A stretch of DNA of 64,000 nucleotides from Candidatus Thorarchaeota archaeon (GTDB lineage: Archaea > Asgardarchaeota > Thorarchaeia > Thorarchaeales > Thorarchaeaceae): positions 1 through 64,000 of the forward strand of contig PRDH01000035.1 in NCBI GenBank assembly GCA_003345545.1, read 5' to 3'. Both the position numbers and the translations under genes were made by a program. Under the pieces are notes generated by a model, which did no database searches, was not told the DNA's origin, and saw only the letters and a program-made list of their open reading frames with translations. Of the stretch, positions 1 to 8,023 are shown in pieces. Numbering within the stretch: position 1 is the stretch's first letter; each line of letters starts with the position of its first letter.

Positions 1-1
1 C

Positions 2-943
2 ACACGTGACCCCGATTTCAGCTTTTCGGCGTTTGCCGACAAAGTGAACACGGAGTTAGTTGGCACACTGGGGAACTTCGTCTACCGAACTCTCTACTTC
101 ACCAAGGAACACTATGATTCTGTTCCAGAGGGAAAGTTCGAGAAATCGTTGAAGACGGAAGTAGAGAAGTCCATTGCGACAATCATTGATGCAGTCAATG
201 AATACGAACTCAAGAAGGCATCAGATGAGATACTCCGCTTAGCGTCCATAGGCAATGAGTATTTCCAGTCGAATCGACCTTGGGTACTTGTTAAGGAAGA
301 CAAGGTGAAATGCGGAGAAGTCCTGTATAACTCGGTCGCTCTTGTCAAGGCCATTGCTGTGCTTGTTGAGCCCATTATGCCAAGTGCTGCAGAGAAAATC
401 TGGAAGCAGTTAGGCTTCAAAGGTCCTGACGTCCACACTGTGCGTATTGAAGCGGCACTCGAGCCTCCAAAGGTAGGGACCAGGATTGTCAATCCTCAGC
501 CTGTGATATCAAAGATAGACGATGCCCTTCTGGCGTCATTGACGACCATAATCGATAATCGAATAAAGGCGGCCGAGGCAGCTCAACGAGGTGAACCAAT
601 AGTGGAAGAGAAAGTAACCATTACATTTGATGAGTTCAAGAAGCTTGACTTGCGAGCAGGTAAGATATTGAAGTGCTCGCGGATACCCCAAAAAGACAAG
701 CTCTTGCTTCTTGAAGTAGATATTGGAACAGAAAAGAGGACGATTGTCACTGGACTTGCTGATCAGTATAAACCCGAAGAGCTAGTGGGAATGACTGCTC
801 TGTTTCTGGCTAATCTCGAACCCAAGAAAATAGGCGGCGTCGAAAGCAAGGGAATGATCATCGCAGTGGAGAAGGGCGACCAACCCGGTCGTTGGCTCCC
901 AGTGAGACTTGATGGCGTGCCTCCTGGAAGTAAGGCTGCATAA
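2..943 (+). CDS. metG: Methionyl-tRNA synthetase, C-terminal part (5' end outside window)
   Basis: The frame is already open at base 2 and reads through DFSFSAFADKVNTELVGTLG, the helical anticodon-binding region of class I MetRS, so the first 43 bases are coding too. The catalytic Rossmann domain with HIGH and KMSKS lies upstream of the window. The last 105 or so residues form an EMAP/Trbp111-type OB-fold tRNA-binding domain (FKKLDLRAGKILKCSRIP ... GLADQY ... GGVESKGMIIAVEKGD), fused here as in many MetRS. The enzyme charges tRNA-Met in the cytoplasm. It is followed by a GC-rich hairpin and converges on a membrane-protein gene. The last 43 codons and everything downstream to about base 1284 are duplicated at 2940-3409. 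Confidence 0.96.
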   Translation, partial: TRDPDFSFSAFADKVNTELVGTLGNFVYRTLYFTKEHYDSVPEGKFEKSLKTEVEKSIATIIDAVNEYELKKASDEILRLASIGNEYFQSNRPWVLVKEDKVKCGEVLYNSVALVKAIAVLVEPIMPSAAEKIWKQLGFKGPDVHTVRIEAALEPPKVGTRIVNPQPVISKIDDALLASLTTIIDNRIKAAEAAQRGEPIVEEKVTITFDEFKKLDLRAGKILKCSRIPQKDKLLLLEVDIGTEKRTIVTGLADQYKPEELVGMTALFLANLEPKKIGGVESKGMIIAVEKGDQPGRWLPVRLDGVPPGSKAA

Positions 944-1284
944 TCGAATCAATGTAGGGGCGGAGTTCTTCTGCCCCGCATCCTGTTTCCAATGGTTTGT
1001 CACGTGGCAGGGTTTCTTGGTTATTGCTGATGACCCTCTGTTAGGAATCATGTTCCAGATCTGTTCTTGACTCCTCCCGATTCGTATCTAGTTTCTTCAG
1101 CAACTCCTCAGTCGATTCGAGGTGGAATGAATGACCGCAATTAAGACATCTAACAGTACCCTCAGAAGAAATATCATGGGTTGGATATCTGTATGACTCT
1201 CCGCAGGCTGTGCATCTGCCTCGTGTACCCACAAATGATGGAGATCTTGGTCTTGCACGTGTTTGGCGGTAAGAGTCCTTTTCA
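815..1284. repeat. Segmental duplication, copy A (metG tail + terminator + zinc-ribbon tail)
   Basis: 470 bases that match 2940-3409 with many substitutions but no net length change. They cover the last 43 codons of metG, the hairpin at 957-977, the 98-base spacer and the reverse-strand zinc-ribbon coding end of the next gene. Spacings are identical in both copies: stop to hairpin 14 bases, stop to convergent stop 98 bases. Confidence 0.85.
957..977. terminator. Hairpin between convergent metG and membrane-protein gene
   Basis: GGGGC and GCCCC arms with extra G-T and A-T pairs inside, 14 bases after the metG stop. The same hairpin with one base change is kept in the duplicated copy (3082-3102). 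It lies between convergent stop codons, so it could end transcription in both directions. There is no long T run, so the role is inferred from position and conservation. Confidence 0.5.
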
Positions 1285-2894
1285 ATGTCGCCAGGTAACT
1301 CTGTGTTTCTCTTTTCTCGTACTGTCACTACCTGATAGAGGACTCCAAGAACCAAGATACCAATTGGCAAACTGAGCAAGAACATTCCTACCCAGCCGGG
1401 CAGATAACCTATTGGCATGCCACCCCAAAAGATAAGACCCACAAGAGGCACAAGAACGAAGAGAAGAAGCAGAACTTGAACTTGAAAGAGTCGCCAGACT
1501 GCTATCTTGTACTTCAATCCGGAACTACGAATTCCTATGAATGACTTTCCGCTTGCGTGTAGTTTCTCGAGTTCGCTCATGAGAGCTGGAACAATGATAT
1601 TGAAGAGCGGAAAGAAACTCAGTAAAAGCATTCGATAGTCAGGCGAGAAGGGAGTCTGTCGAAACCCAAAGACAATGAAGAAATCGTTCTCATACAAGGA
1701 CAAAGCGCTTGTGTGACCAGCAACGATCATTCTATGTTCAGAATCAAATTCAATTCCGCAAGGTTGTGACATTTCTCCAAGGAGTAGAAAATCGTACCAC
1801 TCTAGTCCGCCGGAAGAATTGCAGCTCAATATGAGCGTTTGAGTGGCTTGGGGAGCCTCAAACCTAGCAGAAAAGATTCTAGTTACTGAAGAGCCAGATA
1901 TCCGGCTTTCCACTCTGCCAAAGCCAAGTATATGCTCGCTTCCATTCAGACAGAATCCTTGAATTGTAATTCGGTAGTATTCGCCAACATCTAGTTCAAA
2001 ACTGCTAATCCCTTCACTGTCATACTTGTAGTGAGAGACCTGATTGTATCCTTTCCATGATGCTGTTGCAGTCACATACTCATCTACATTAGTTTCGAGA
2101 CCTGTCCAGATGAGCGAGGACGTGCGATTCCATCGCGAAGTGCCATTGAAATCGAAAGCAGCAATGAAAAAATCGCTGTAGTAATCATCAAATCCGTTCG
2201 CTTCATAGATACCTCCTGAGACGATAATTCCTTCTTCGGAACTCAGCCACATTGTTGTTACGTCAGTGCCGTTTGAATTAGAAGGACCATCCCAAGTAGT
2301 TCGCCACAGCTCAGCTCCCGAGGAGTTTAGTGCCGCTATGAGGCTTTGATGACCTGCTACACTGAGACTTCCCGCCAAGTATATGTTGTCAGTTTCCCTG
2401 TCAATCTCGAGTCCAAAGTAGTCAGAGTAATCGGGCCACCAGTACCAGCTGTACTTTATTCCAGGAAACTCCACTTGCCAAATGAGTTCTCCTTCAGAAT
2501 CGAGTTTTATGATAAGTCCTGTCGTTTCATCCTGATTTGCCCCTGTGATGCCTGCGAGAACTATGTTGTCCAAAGAATCAACTTCGACTCCGACAAGCAT
2601 ATCATGGTAGGAGATATTCCATGTCTTTGTCCATACTTCCTGCCCAGAAGAGGAGGCCTTCACAATATGGAATTTCGATGATTCAAAGAGACCTTCCCAT
2701 CGACCTCCCACGATAATGATGTTCTCCTGACTATCCATTGCCATATCTCTGGAGATATCATTATCCTCAGATCTGAAGACTACTTCATTTTCACTCCGAG
2801 GAGGTGCAAATAGCAGTGGGAAGTCTGCTATAAGAAGAACACTAACGACAAGAAGAGCTGTAAGGAGTGACGTGTAGACAGCAGCCCGACCCAT
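1041..2894 (-). CDS. Membrane protein: surface beta-propeller-like domain, TM segments, cytosolic zinc-ribbon tail
   Basis: I start this 617-residue protein at the ATG at 2892-2894 (MGRAAVY), followed at once by a hydrophobic anchor ending near FPLLFA. The open frame continues upstream to 3104, but that part is antisense to a metG remnant and is not trusted. Residues of about 40-420 carry repeats of the type 'DS..NI.LAG......LIKLDSEG..IW', as in SBBP/NHL/PQQ-like beta-propellers, presumably outside the cell, with many N-glycosylation sequons. Three or so hydrophobic segments follow (FNIIVPALM, VQVLLLLFVLVPLVGLIFW, FLLSLPIGILVLGVLY), then a C-terminal zinc ribbon (CTAC ... GTVRCLNC). The tail is paralogous to the one at 3166-3843. 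Ligand and function are unknown. Confidence 0.8.
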   Translation of the reverse strand: MGRAAVYTSLLTALLVVSVLLIADFPLLFAPPRSENEVVFRSEDNDISRDMAMDSQENIIIVGGRWEGLFESSKFHIVKASSSGQEVWTKTWNISYHDMLVGVEVDSLDNIVLAGITGANQDETTGLIIKLDSEGELIWQVEFPGIKYSWYWWPDYSDYFGLEIDRETDNIYLAGSLSVAGHQSLIAALNSSGAELWRTTWDGPSNSNGTDVTTMWLSSEEGIIVSGGIYEANGFDDYYSDFFIAAFDFNGTSRWNRTSSLIWTGLETNVDEYVTATASWKGYNQVSHYKYDSEGISSFELDVGEYYRITIQGFCLNGSEHILGFGRVESRISGSSVTRIFSARFEAPQATQTLILSCNSSGGLEWYDFLLLGEMSQPCGIEFDSEHRMIVAGHTSALSLYENDFFIVFGFRQTPFSPDYRMLLLSFFPLFNIIVPALMSELEKLHASGKSFIGIRSSGLKYKIAVWRLFQVQVLLLLFVLVPLVGLIFWGGMPIGYLPGWVGMFLLSLPIGILVLGVLYQVVTVREKRNTELPGDIEKDSYRQTRARPRSPSFVGTRGRCTACGESYRYPTHDISSEGTVRCLNCGHSFHLESTEELLKKLDTNREESRTDLEHDS

Positions 2895-2936
2895 ATGAAT
2901 CCAATAGATAATGCGGTTCCTTCCATATGAATCATT

Positions 2937-3068
2937 GCTCTCGAACCGAAGAAGATCGGCGGCATCGAGAGTCACGGCATGATCATCGCAGGGGAGAAGG
3001 GCGACCGATCCGGTTGTTGGCTCCCAGTGAGACTCGATGGTGTGCCTCCCGGAGGCAAGCCTGCATAG
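2937..3068 (+). pseudogene. metG 3'-end remnant (44 codons)
   Basis: In frame this stretch reads ALEPKKIGGIESHGMIIAGE and on to GVPPGGKPA and a TAG stop, closely matching the end of the MetRS tRNA-binding domain at 815-943. There is no start codon, no upstream domain and no promoter of its own. It is the leftover left end of the duplication and explains the spurious N-terminal extension of the reverse-strand frame above it. Confidence 0.9.
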
Positions 3069-3409
3069 TCGAATCAATGTAGGGGCGGAGCTCTTCTGCC
3101 CCACATCCTGTTTTCAATGATTCGCCAGGCGACAGAGCTTCTTGCCGATTCCTAGTTACTCTCTGCTAGGAGACAAGTCCTAGACCCCTCTCTGACTCCT
3201 CTCGATTCACATTGAGTTTCTTTTGTAGCTCTTCAGTCGGTTCGAGGTAGAATGTATGACCACAGTTGAAGCATTTGACTGTGCTCTCAGAAGAGAAATC
3301 ATGGGTTGAATATCTGTATGACTCTCCGCAAGATGGGCATCTGCCTCGTGTTTCCCTAATCATTGGAGAGCCTGGTTTCCTATGTGTTTGCTGGTAGGAA
3401 TCCTTCTCG
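2940..3409. repeat. Segmental duplication, copy B
   Basis: Partner of 815-1284 in the same orientation. It includes the metG remnant, the terminator hairpin (3082-3102) and the zinc-ribbon coding end of the gene at 3166-3843. Divergence of the copies, including protein-level substitutions in the zinc ribbons, shows the event is not recent. The upstream parts of the two membrane-protein genes are not alike, so one gene was remodelled after or during duplication. Confidence 0.85.
3082..3102. terminator. Duplicate of the metG terminator hairpin
   Basis: GGGGC/GCCCC stem with a compensated loop, 14 bases after the stop of the metG remnant. It lies downstream of the convergent gene 3166-3843, where it may still act as that gene's terminator. 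Confidence 0.4.
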
Positions 3410-3843
3410 GTGTACACTTTCGCTACTGCACGCCCAATGTACCCGAAGACAACCATATAACCAAGAACGCCAATCGCCGCAAGAAATACGAGCGGACCTG
3501 GGAGAGAATAGGATGATATTATGATGTCAGTGAACGGCATCAACAGGATTTGCGTTGGTATGAAAACAAGAAAGCCCTGAACAATCCAATTCTCTATATT
3601 GCTCTTGCAGTTGAGCGACCAAAGATACTCCGAGCTTGCCACGTTGATAATACCTATGACAATAAGCAGCAATAGAGAAAATGTGACGTTCAATATGAGG
3701 AGACTAGAGGAGGTCCAATATAATAGGCTCCCCTGAACCCAAAACAGTGTGCATGAGATGATGAGTAGCGTAGCTCCGTGCAGGATGTAACTTGCTAGAT
3801 CCGATGAGAAATCTCTGTTTTCTCCTTGACATATTGTCACCAC
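3166..3843 (-). CDS. Four-TM membrane protein with C-terminal zinc ribbon
   Basis: 225 residues. Four hydrophobic stretches are visible (YILHGATLLIISCTLFWVQG, LLILNVTFSLLLLIVIGII, IVQGFLVFIPTQILLMPF, LVFLAAIGVLGYMVVFGYIG). They are followed by a charged linker and a zinc ribbon CPSCGESYRY ... STVKCFNCGHTF near residues 170-205. The last 80 residues are paralogous to those of the gene at 1041-2894, but the membrane part differs. Specific function is not recognised; the ribbon probably faces the cytosol and binds a partner or nucleic acid (inference). Confidence 0.75.
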   Translation of the reverse strand: MVTICQGENRDFSSDLASYILHGATLLIISCTLFWVQGSLLYWTSSSLLILNVTFSLLLLIVIGIINVASSEYLWSLNCKSNIENWIVQGFLVFIPTQILLMPFTDIIISSYSLPGPLVFLAAIGVLGYMVVFGYIGRAVAKVYTEKDSYQQTHRKPGSPMIRETRGRCPSCGESYRYSTHDFSSESTVKCFNCGHTFYLEPTEELQKKLNVNREESERGLGLVS

Positions 3844-3965
3844 TGATTCCCCTCTCGTTTAGGACAAAAGCACGATGGACCGTGCAGACTTAACGATTTT
3901 GGTGTCTGTTACTGCCCCATCAACATAGATGCGAATCCTTTAGTGCAAGAAAACACACAGAAAAA

Positions 3966-4039
3966 CGGGCGTTGGTAAGATATCATGGTGACTGACTACC
4001 ATCGGTTACCACACCCAACTGATATCTTATTCTCGCCCG
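3966..4039. other. 74-base structured inverted repeat in an intergenic region
   Basis: Outer arms CGGGCG (3966-3971) and CGCCCG (4034-4039) enclose perfect 10-base arms TAAGATATCA (3976-3985) and TGATATCTTA (4020-4029). A third small stem ATGGT/ACCAT (3985-3989/3998-4002) lies inside. It sits in the 240-base gap between divergent genes. It has no tRNA T-arm or anticodon loop. It could be a regulatory site or a small structured RNA. Confidence 0.45.
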
Positions 4040-4083
4040 CCTCTTTTGAAGTCATATATTCTTGATGACCAGATTCGCATACG

Positions 4084-4674
4084 GTGCGAATAGGACGTGA
4101 GGTGAAGGAGTCATTGTCAAACTCTGTCATTCTACTGAGGCATGCGGAAACTAGTATCAATCCTTCTCTTCCTGCTCATGAGTGGTCCATTACGGCGGAC
4201 GGAATCAGAAAGACGCGCGAGCTTGCGAAATCGGATATATTCACGAAGATTGATGGCATTGTCCACTCAAGCGAAAGGAAGGCGAGGCAGACCGCAGATA
4301 CATTTGCAGAGGCGCTTCGAGTAGACCTGTATGAGCTACCCGAATTCGATGAGTTGCGCCGTCCGGCTGGAATGCCTCTATCGAATCGCGAGTATCGCCT
4401 CCTTGTCAGGGAGGCCCTTACCAACTTGGGGCGTGGTCCTTCTGGGTGGGAGTCTGGAGCGCAGGCTTTGAAGAGATTCTCAGAGGCTATGAAACGAATC
4501 AACATCATGTTCTACGACAAGAACATACTTGTCGTTTCACATGGCATTATACTCACTCTGTACTTCTCTCAGTTGCGTAATCTTCAGTCAATCGCGTTTG
4601 AACGATGGACGCAGATGCCTTTCTTAGCATGGGGTCTTGTCCGAGATGGACGCGTGCTGATTGATATCATCTAG
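4084..4674 (+). CDS. Histidine phosphatase superfamily protein (phosphoglycerate mutase-like)
   Basis: 196 residues, starting at GTG 4084; a TTG a few codons later, just behind GAAGGAG, is an alternative. The family's phosphate pocket is complete: LLRHAETS near residue 18 (catalytic His), SSERKARQTA (second Arg), an acidic residue in FDELRRPAG and VVSHG near residue 155 (second His). Such enzymes remove phosphate from small molecules or proteins by a phosphohistidine intermediate. The substrate cannot be read from sequence. It stands alone between a structured gap and a zinc-ribbon membrane gene. Confidence 0.88.
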   Translation: MRIGREVKESLSNSVILLRHAETSINPSLPAHEWSITADGIRKTRELAKSDIFTKIDGIVHSSERKARQTADTFAEALRVDLYELPEFDELRRPAGMPLSNREYRLLVREALTNLGRGPSGWESGAQALKRFSEAMKRINIMFYDKNILVVSHGIILTLYFSQLRNLQSIAFERWTQMPFLAWGLVRDGRVLIDII

Positions 4675-4958
4675 GTTTCTTCGCAGCTGAAGCTGGCCCT
4701 TTCATGCTCCGGAGCGGCTCTGCTTTTGGGAAATCCTAAAAGCGCACAGGTCTAGTATATGCCAGTGACACGTTTCCCGGGGGCATCAACACGTCTGAAC
4801 CAGAGGATGATGATTCGGCAAGCGCTACTGATTCGGGCGACTCTATCAGGCACACAGAGAATGGGCATGAACTGGTCAGATACAGCTGGGAGGGCCTTGC
4901 AACATGGACCTCTCCCCGCTGGGCTCTAGGATCCCTGGGAGCGCTTGTTCTTCTGTTC

Positions 4959-5270
4959 GTGGTCCGTTCGTGGTTTTCTGCATTCGCGGCAGGGAGCGGC
5001 TCTCTCGAGTACGTGATATACGAACTTACAGACTGGCTCATGATATGCCTGGAGTTTCTATTGTTTGCCTATGTGGTGCAACATATACGCGGTTCGTTAC
5101 AAGAAGCGGAGCTTAGCCAAGAGAAACCTGTTCCTGGCAGAGTGAAGTGTCCTCATTGTTGTGCTCTCTACTTGTACCCGGATTCAAGTATTGATGTAGA
5201 TGATACAGTGGAATGTCAGAATTGCGCAACGAGGTTTGCTATGCCTAGGACGGCTCCCAGCGACTGGTAA
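4959..5270 (+). CDS. Membrane protein with C-terminal zinc ribbon, start uncertain
   Basis: From GTG 4959 the product is 103 residues: two hydrophobic segments and a zinc ribbon CPHCCALYLYPD ... DTVECQNCATRF. The same frame stays open upstream to 4740 with protein-like sequence: an acidic stretch (EPEDDDSASATDSGDS), then the rest of the first TM helix (WALGSLGALVLLFVV). No ATG, GTG or TTG occurs there. An ATG at 4704 is in frame but is cut off by TAA at 4737-4739. So either a rare start codon is used or the gene has taken a nonsense mutation. The tail belongs to the same zinc-ribbon set as 1041, 3166, 46300 and 47105. Confidence 0.6.
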   Translation: MVRSWFSAFAAGSGSLEYVIYELTDWLMICLEFLLFAYVVQHIRGSLQEAELSQEKPVPGRVKCPHCCALYLYPDSSIDVDDTVECQNCATRFAMPRTAPSDW

Positions 5271-5491
5271 TGAGTGAGGCTTGGTTCCGGAGCAATGCGA
5301 ATCCTCCCCAGGGGAGGCTCAATCCTAATGTGAGTAGAAGAACGTTCCTTCTGAGGGACACAGGCGAGAACATGCTTATTCAGTCGACTGCACTCTTATC
5401 CGACATGCAGACAATAATGATGGACGGTGCACACTGGCTAACCACAGCTCAATCCTCACAGGTGTGAGTGGGCCCCTCAGAAGCGAAGTGT

Positions 5492-5992
5492 CTACCTTAT
5501 TGCCTGAAGGGTCTCTAGGAGGCGAGTCAAGTCAGGACAAGCTCCATGTTCTCCTGACAGGATCTCTATATGACGAATCGTCCCCTTCTTATCGATAACG
5601 AAGAGTGCCCGCTTGCCGTATCCTTCATTTGGCATAAAGCAGTCATACTTGAGGGTTACTCTTCCCAGTGGAGAATGGTCCGAGAGCAGCGGGAAGCCGA
5701 GCCCCCCGAGTTTCTGAGTCCATTGTTCGTTCATAGACACAGAGTCCATGTTCATCCCTAAGACCTGAGCATGCAGTGCACTGAAGTCCATCAGGTGCTC
5801 CTTGTAGAACAGGAGGTAGTTCTTACAGGAATCGTTGAGTTTCCCAGGATTCAATACAAGGACAACATTGGAGCCTCCTCGGTAGTCTGAGAGGCGGATA
5901 TTCTTTCCATCTTGATCAGGCAAGTCAAAGTCTGGAGCCTTTTCCCCAGCATTGAGACAGACGTTTTGTTCGACTAGTATCATTTTCTGCAC
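5492..5992 (-). CDS. Peroxiredoxin (AhpC/TSA, Bcp/PrxQ-like)
   Basis: 166 residues from GTG 5992, a thioredoxin-fold peroxidase that reduces peroxides. The opening GEKAPDFDLPDQDGKNIRLSD is typical. The peroxidatic region reads NPGKLNDSC; the family usually has PxxxTxxC, so the conserved Thr is Asn here. A late conserved Arg/Gly region (GYGKRALFVIDKKGTIRH) is present. No clear resolving Cys follows five residues later; C137 near the end (HGACPD) could serve. A TATA box 28 bases upstream points to a leaderless transcript, and palindromes lie just beyond it. Confidence 0.85.
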   Translation of the reverse strand: MQKMILVEQNVCLNAGEKAPDFDLPDQDGKNIRLSDYRGGSNVVLVLNPGKLNDSCKNYLLFYKEHLMDFSALHAQVLGMNMDSVSMNEQWTQKLGGLGFPLLSDHSPLGRVTLKYDCFMPNEGYGKRALFVIDKKGTIRHIEILSGEHGACPDLTRLLETLQAIR

Positions 5993-6016
5993 CCACCGAT
6001 AATTAGTTCACTATAG

Positions 6017-6024
6017 TTAAATAT
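6017..6024 (-). promoter_or_regulatory. TATA box of the peroxiredoxin gene
   Basis: TTAAATAT (reads ATATTTAA on the coding strand), centred 28 bases before the GTG start at 5992. This spacing fits archaeal leaderless transcription. Confidence 0.55.
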
Positions 6025-6046
6025 CTTTGGGAATGGCCTCGTGACA

Positions 6047-6104
6047 GTTACATCCAATATGTAACGGAAATGCTTATATTATGTAATGTATAATACCATT
6101 ACAT
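6047..6104. promoter_or_regulatory. Two palindromic operator-like sites sharing the ATGTAA half-site
   Basis: Site 1 is GTTACAT-CCAAT-ATGTAAC (6047-6065). Site 2 is ATGTAATG-8 bases-CATTACAT (6081-6104). Both are perfect and share the core ATGTAA. Site 1 lies directly upstream of the peroxiredoxin TATA box, and a TTATATT sequence lies between the two sites. This is the layout of a dimeric regulator binding twice, perhaps for redox or metal control of the peroxiredoxin (inference). Confidence 0.55.
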
Positions 6105-6543
6105 GCAATCTGCAATACATGGCGAAGGGTCTCAATGGTCCAAGAGGAGATGTTGGGGAATCACTGATGACGCAAAGAAGTCAGGGTCCTCGGAAGATCG
6201 CGGAATGGAGATTCGGGACTCAGAACGCTTGATCCCGCATAGTTCCGTTATGCAGTAAGAAACGAGGTAGTGCGGAGGTGAAGTGAAATGGAATCTATCC
6301 GGAATTCAAAGAGAGGCAATCAATGGCCTAAGAAGGCACCATGCTGCGACGCAATAGCTTATGCTTATCAATACCGGCATTAGAGGTCGTAGCATCAGCC
6401 ACTCAGGTGACAAGAGAATACGCTGGTGGTTGCCACCAGTTTATTCTCAACTCTATTCTTCTTCCAGTATTGTTCAACGAACTCACGAAGCTCCCTGTGG
6501 CTTTTCTCGGGGATCTTATACTATCTCCATCCTACTAAGGACA
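6105..6543. other. Gap without a confident gene
   Basis: A 51-codon frame runs from ATG 6103 to TAA 6258 and starts inside the second palindrome; I cannot support it as a gene. Frames at 6341-6538 and the 5' part of the frame from 6361 have no protein-like features. A strong hairpin sits at 6414-6448. Nothing else was seen. Confidence 0.4.
6414..6448. other. Perfect two-step hairpin
   Basis: GAGAATA-CG-CTGGTGG-TTG-CCACCAG-TT-TATTCTC: 7 outer and 7 inner base pairs, all perfect, with a 2x2 internal loop and a 3-base apex. It stands about 95 bases before the next gene. It could be a terminator, a processed RNA or an element end. Confidence 0.45.
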
Positions 6544-6876
6544 ATGGTGGCTCAAGTAAACATTCAGATGATGAACTATATTGTTCATGACACCCGAGGC
6601 CTACACGAGAATGATGTGGTTTACTATACTGCCGTTGAGATTGCAGATGAGATAATGAAAGGAATAGATCGATTGACATACTCAAATACAATAGACTTCG
6701 CAACACTATTCATCGCAAGCTCACGCGCCCAGCTCATCATTCTCGCAAGATCATTTGATGAAGAGCTGATAGCACCGGCATTTCGGAGCACGTTACGAGG
6801 CGTCAGTTTCGACACTGAATCTGGCTATCTTCAGAAGTGTGTGATACCCATGCTCGAAAACGAATCAGAGGCATGA
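6544..6876 (+). CDS. Hypothetical protein, 110 residues
   Basis: I take the ATG at 6544 (MVAQVNIQMMNYIVHDTRG). The frame is open back to 6361, but the extra part looks non-coding and contains the hairpin at 6414-6448. The product looks mostly helical (VVYYTAVEIADEIMKGIDRL, DFATLFIASSRAQLIILARS) and soluble. I do not recognise a family. It lies just left of the first 21-bp direct repeat, so it could mark the edge of the accessory cassette. Confidence 0.45.
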   Translation: MVAQVNIQMMNYIVHDTRGLHENDVVYYTAVEIADEIMKGIDRLTYSNTIDFATLFIASSRAQLIILARSFDEELIAPAFRSTLRGVSFDTESGYLQKCVIPMLENESEA

Positions 6877-6934
6877 ATCGCCAATTCTTGGGTCTATGCT
6901 TCTCTGTGGAAGACACTAGGACTTCAGTCAATTG

Positions 6935-6955
6935 GTGGGCTGTTAAGTTAGCGTC
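6935..6955 (+). repeat. 21-bp direct repeat, left copy
   Basis: Begins GTGGGCTGTT and ends GTTAGCGTC; identical over 21 bases to 7918-7938. Weak similarity continues rightward only (ATCTGGCTTTT against GCTGACTTTA), as expected for two copies of the same element end in the same orientation. Confidence 0.9.
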
Positions 6956-7043
6956 ATCTGGCTTTTCACCGTCCAGCAACATACTAAAATGCAGCTCGCA
7001 AAAAAGCAAAAATCAAAGAAATGCTAGAATTCAAAGTCCAAAT

Positions 7044-7631
<588 letters not shown>

Positions 7632-7766
7632 GCCTTCCTGTGTAGAACTCTTTGGCTTTCGGCATGTCGCTGACAGCCATATTGAAACATCATAAGTTTG
7701 TTGACTACTTGCATATATGACTCCTTTTTAATGCAATTATCAGTGTTGTTACATAATCTAGATACC

Positions 7767-7917
7767 ATGACAGAGATGAATCCTAAGGTTGATGTACATT
7801 TAAGTAAAGCCAAAAAGTGGCAGGAGGAGTTGGGGAAATTTAGAACGATTATTCTTGACTGTCAGCTGACCGAAGAATTGAAGTGAGGTGTTCCTTGTTA
7901 CACGTTTCAGAAAAGTA
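7767..7917 (+). pseudogene. YdeI/DUF1801 family gene, nonsense-mutated and 3'-truncated
   Basis: From ATG 7767 the frame reads TEMNPKVDVHLSKAKKWQEE and TIILDCQLTEELK, the start of YdeI-type DUF1801 proteins. A TGA follows at 7884-7886 where the family has Trp (LKW-G-PCYTFQ). The same frame then continues GVPCYTFQKS before it runs into the 21-bp repeat at 7918. So one Trp-to-stop change plus loss of the whole C-terminal two thirds has inactivated it. Confidence 0.85.
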
Positions 7918-7938
7918 GTGGGCTGTTAAGTTAGCGTC
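7918..7938 (+). repeat. 21-bp direct repeat, right copy
   Basis: Identical to 6935-6955, 983 bases apart. It truncates the ydeI relic and lies 86 bases before the aminotransferase start. Confidence 0.9.
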
Positions 7939-8023
7939 GCTGACTTTACAGCTCATCAATTGGGTGAGTTCATAAGTTGGTGTTTAGCCCTTTTTTAATG
8001 AATAGCTTGAGGAGACAATCTCA

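Noticed and set aside
2895..3104. 70-codon N-terminal extension of the propeller membrane protein
   Set aside because: It is antisense to the duplicated metG tail; an equivalent antisense frame exists over the true metG end at 782-1051. The signal anchor begins at 2894.
3966..4039. tRNA gene
   Set aside because: Length and closing stem fit, but there is no T-loop consensus, no D-loop GG and no anticodon arm.
4736..5041. Reverse-strand frame of 101 codons
   Set aside because: It is antisense to the zinc-ribbon membrane gene, has no domain, and its composition is that of a mirror frame.
5270..5467. 65-codon frame starting in TAATG overlap after the zinc-ribbon gene
   Set aside because: Coupled start is suggestive, but the sequence has no recognisable pattern and spans a CCTCCCC-A-GGGGAGG palindrome at 5303-5317; kept only as a possibility.
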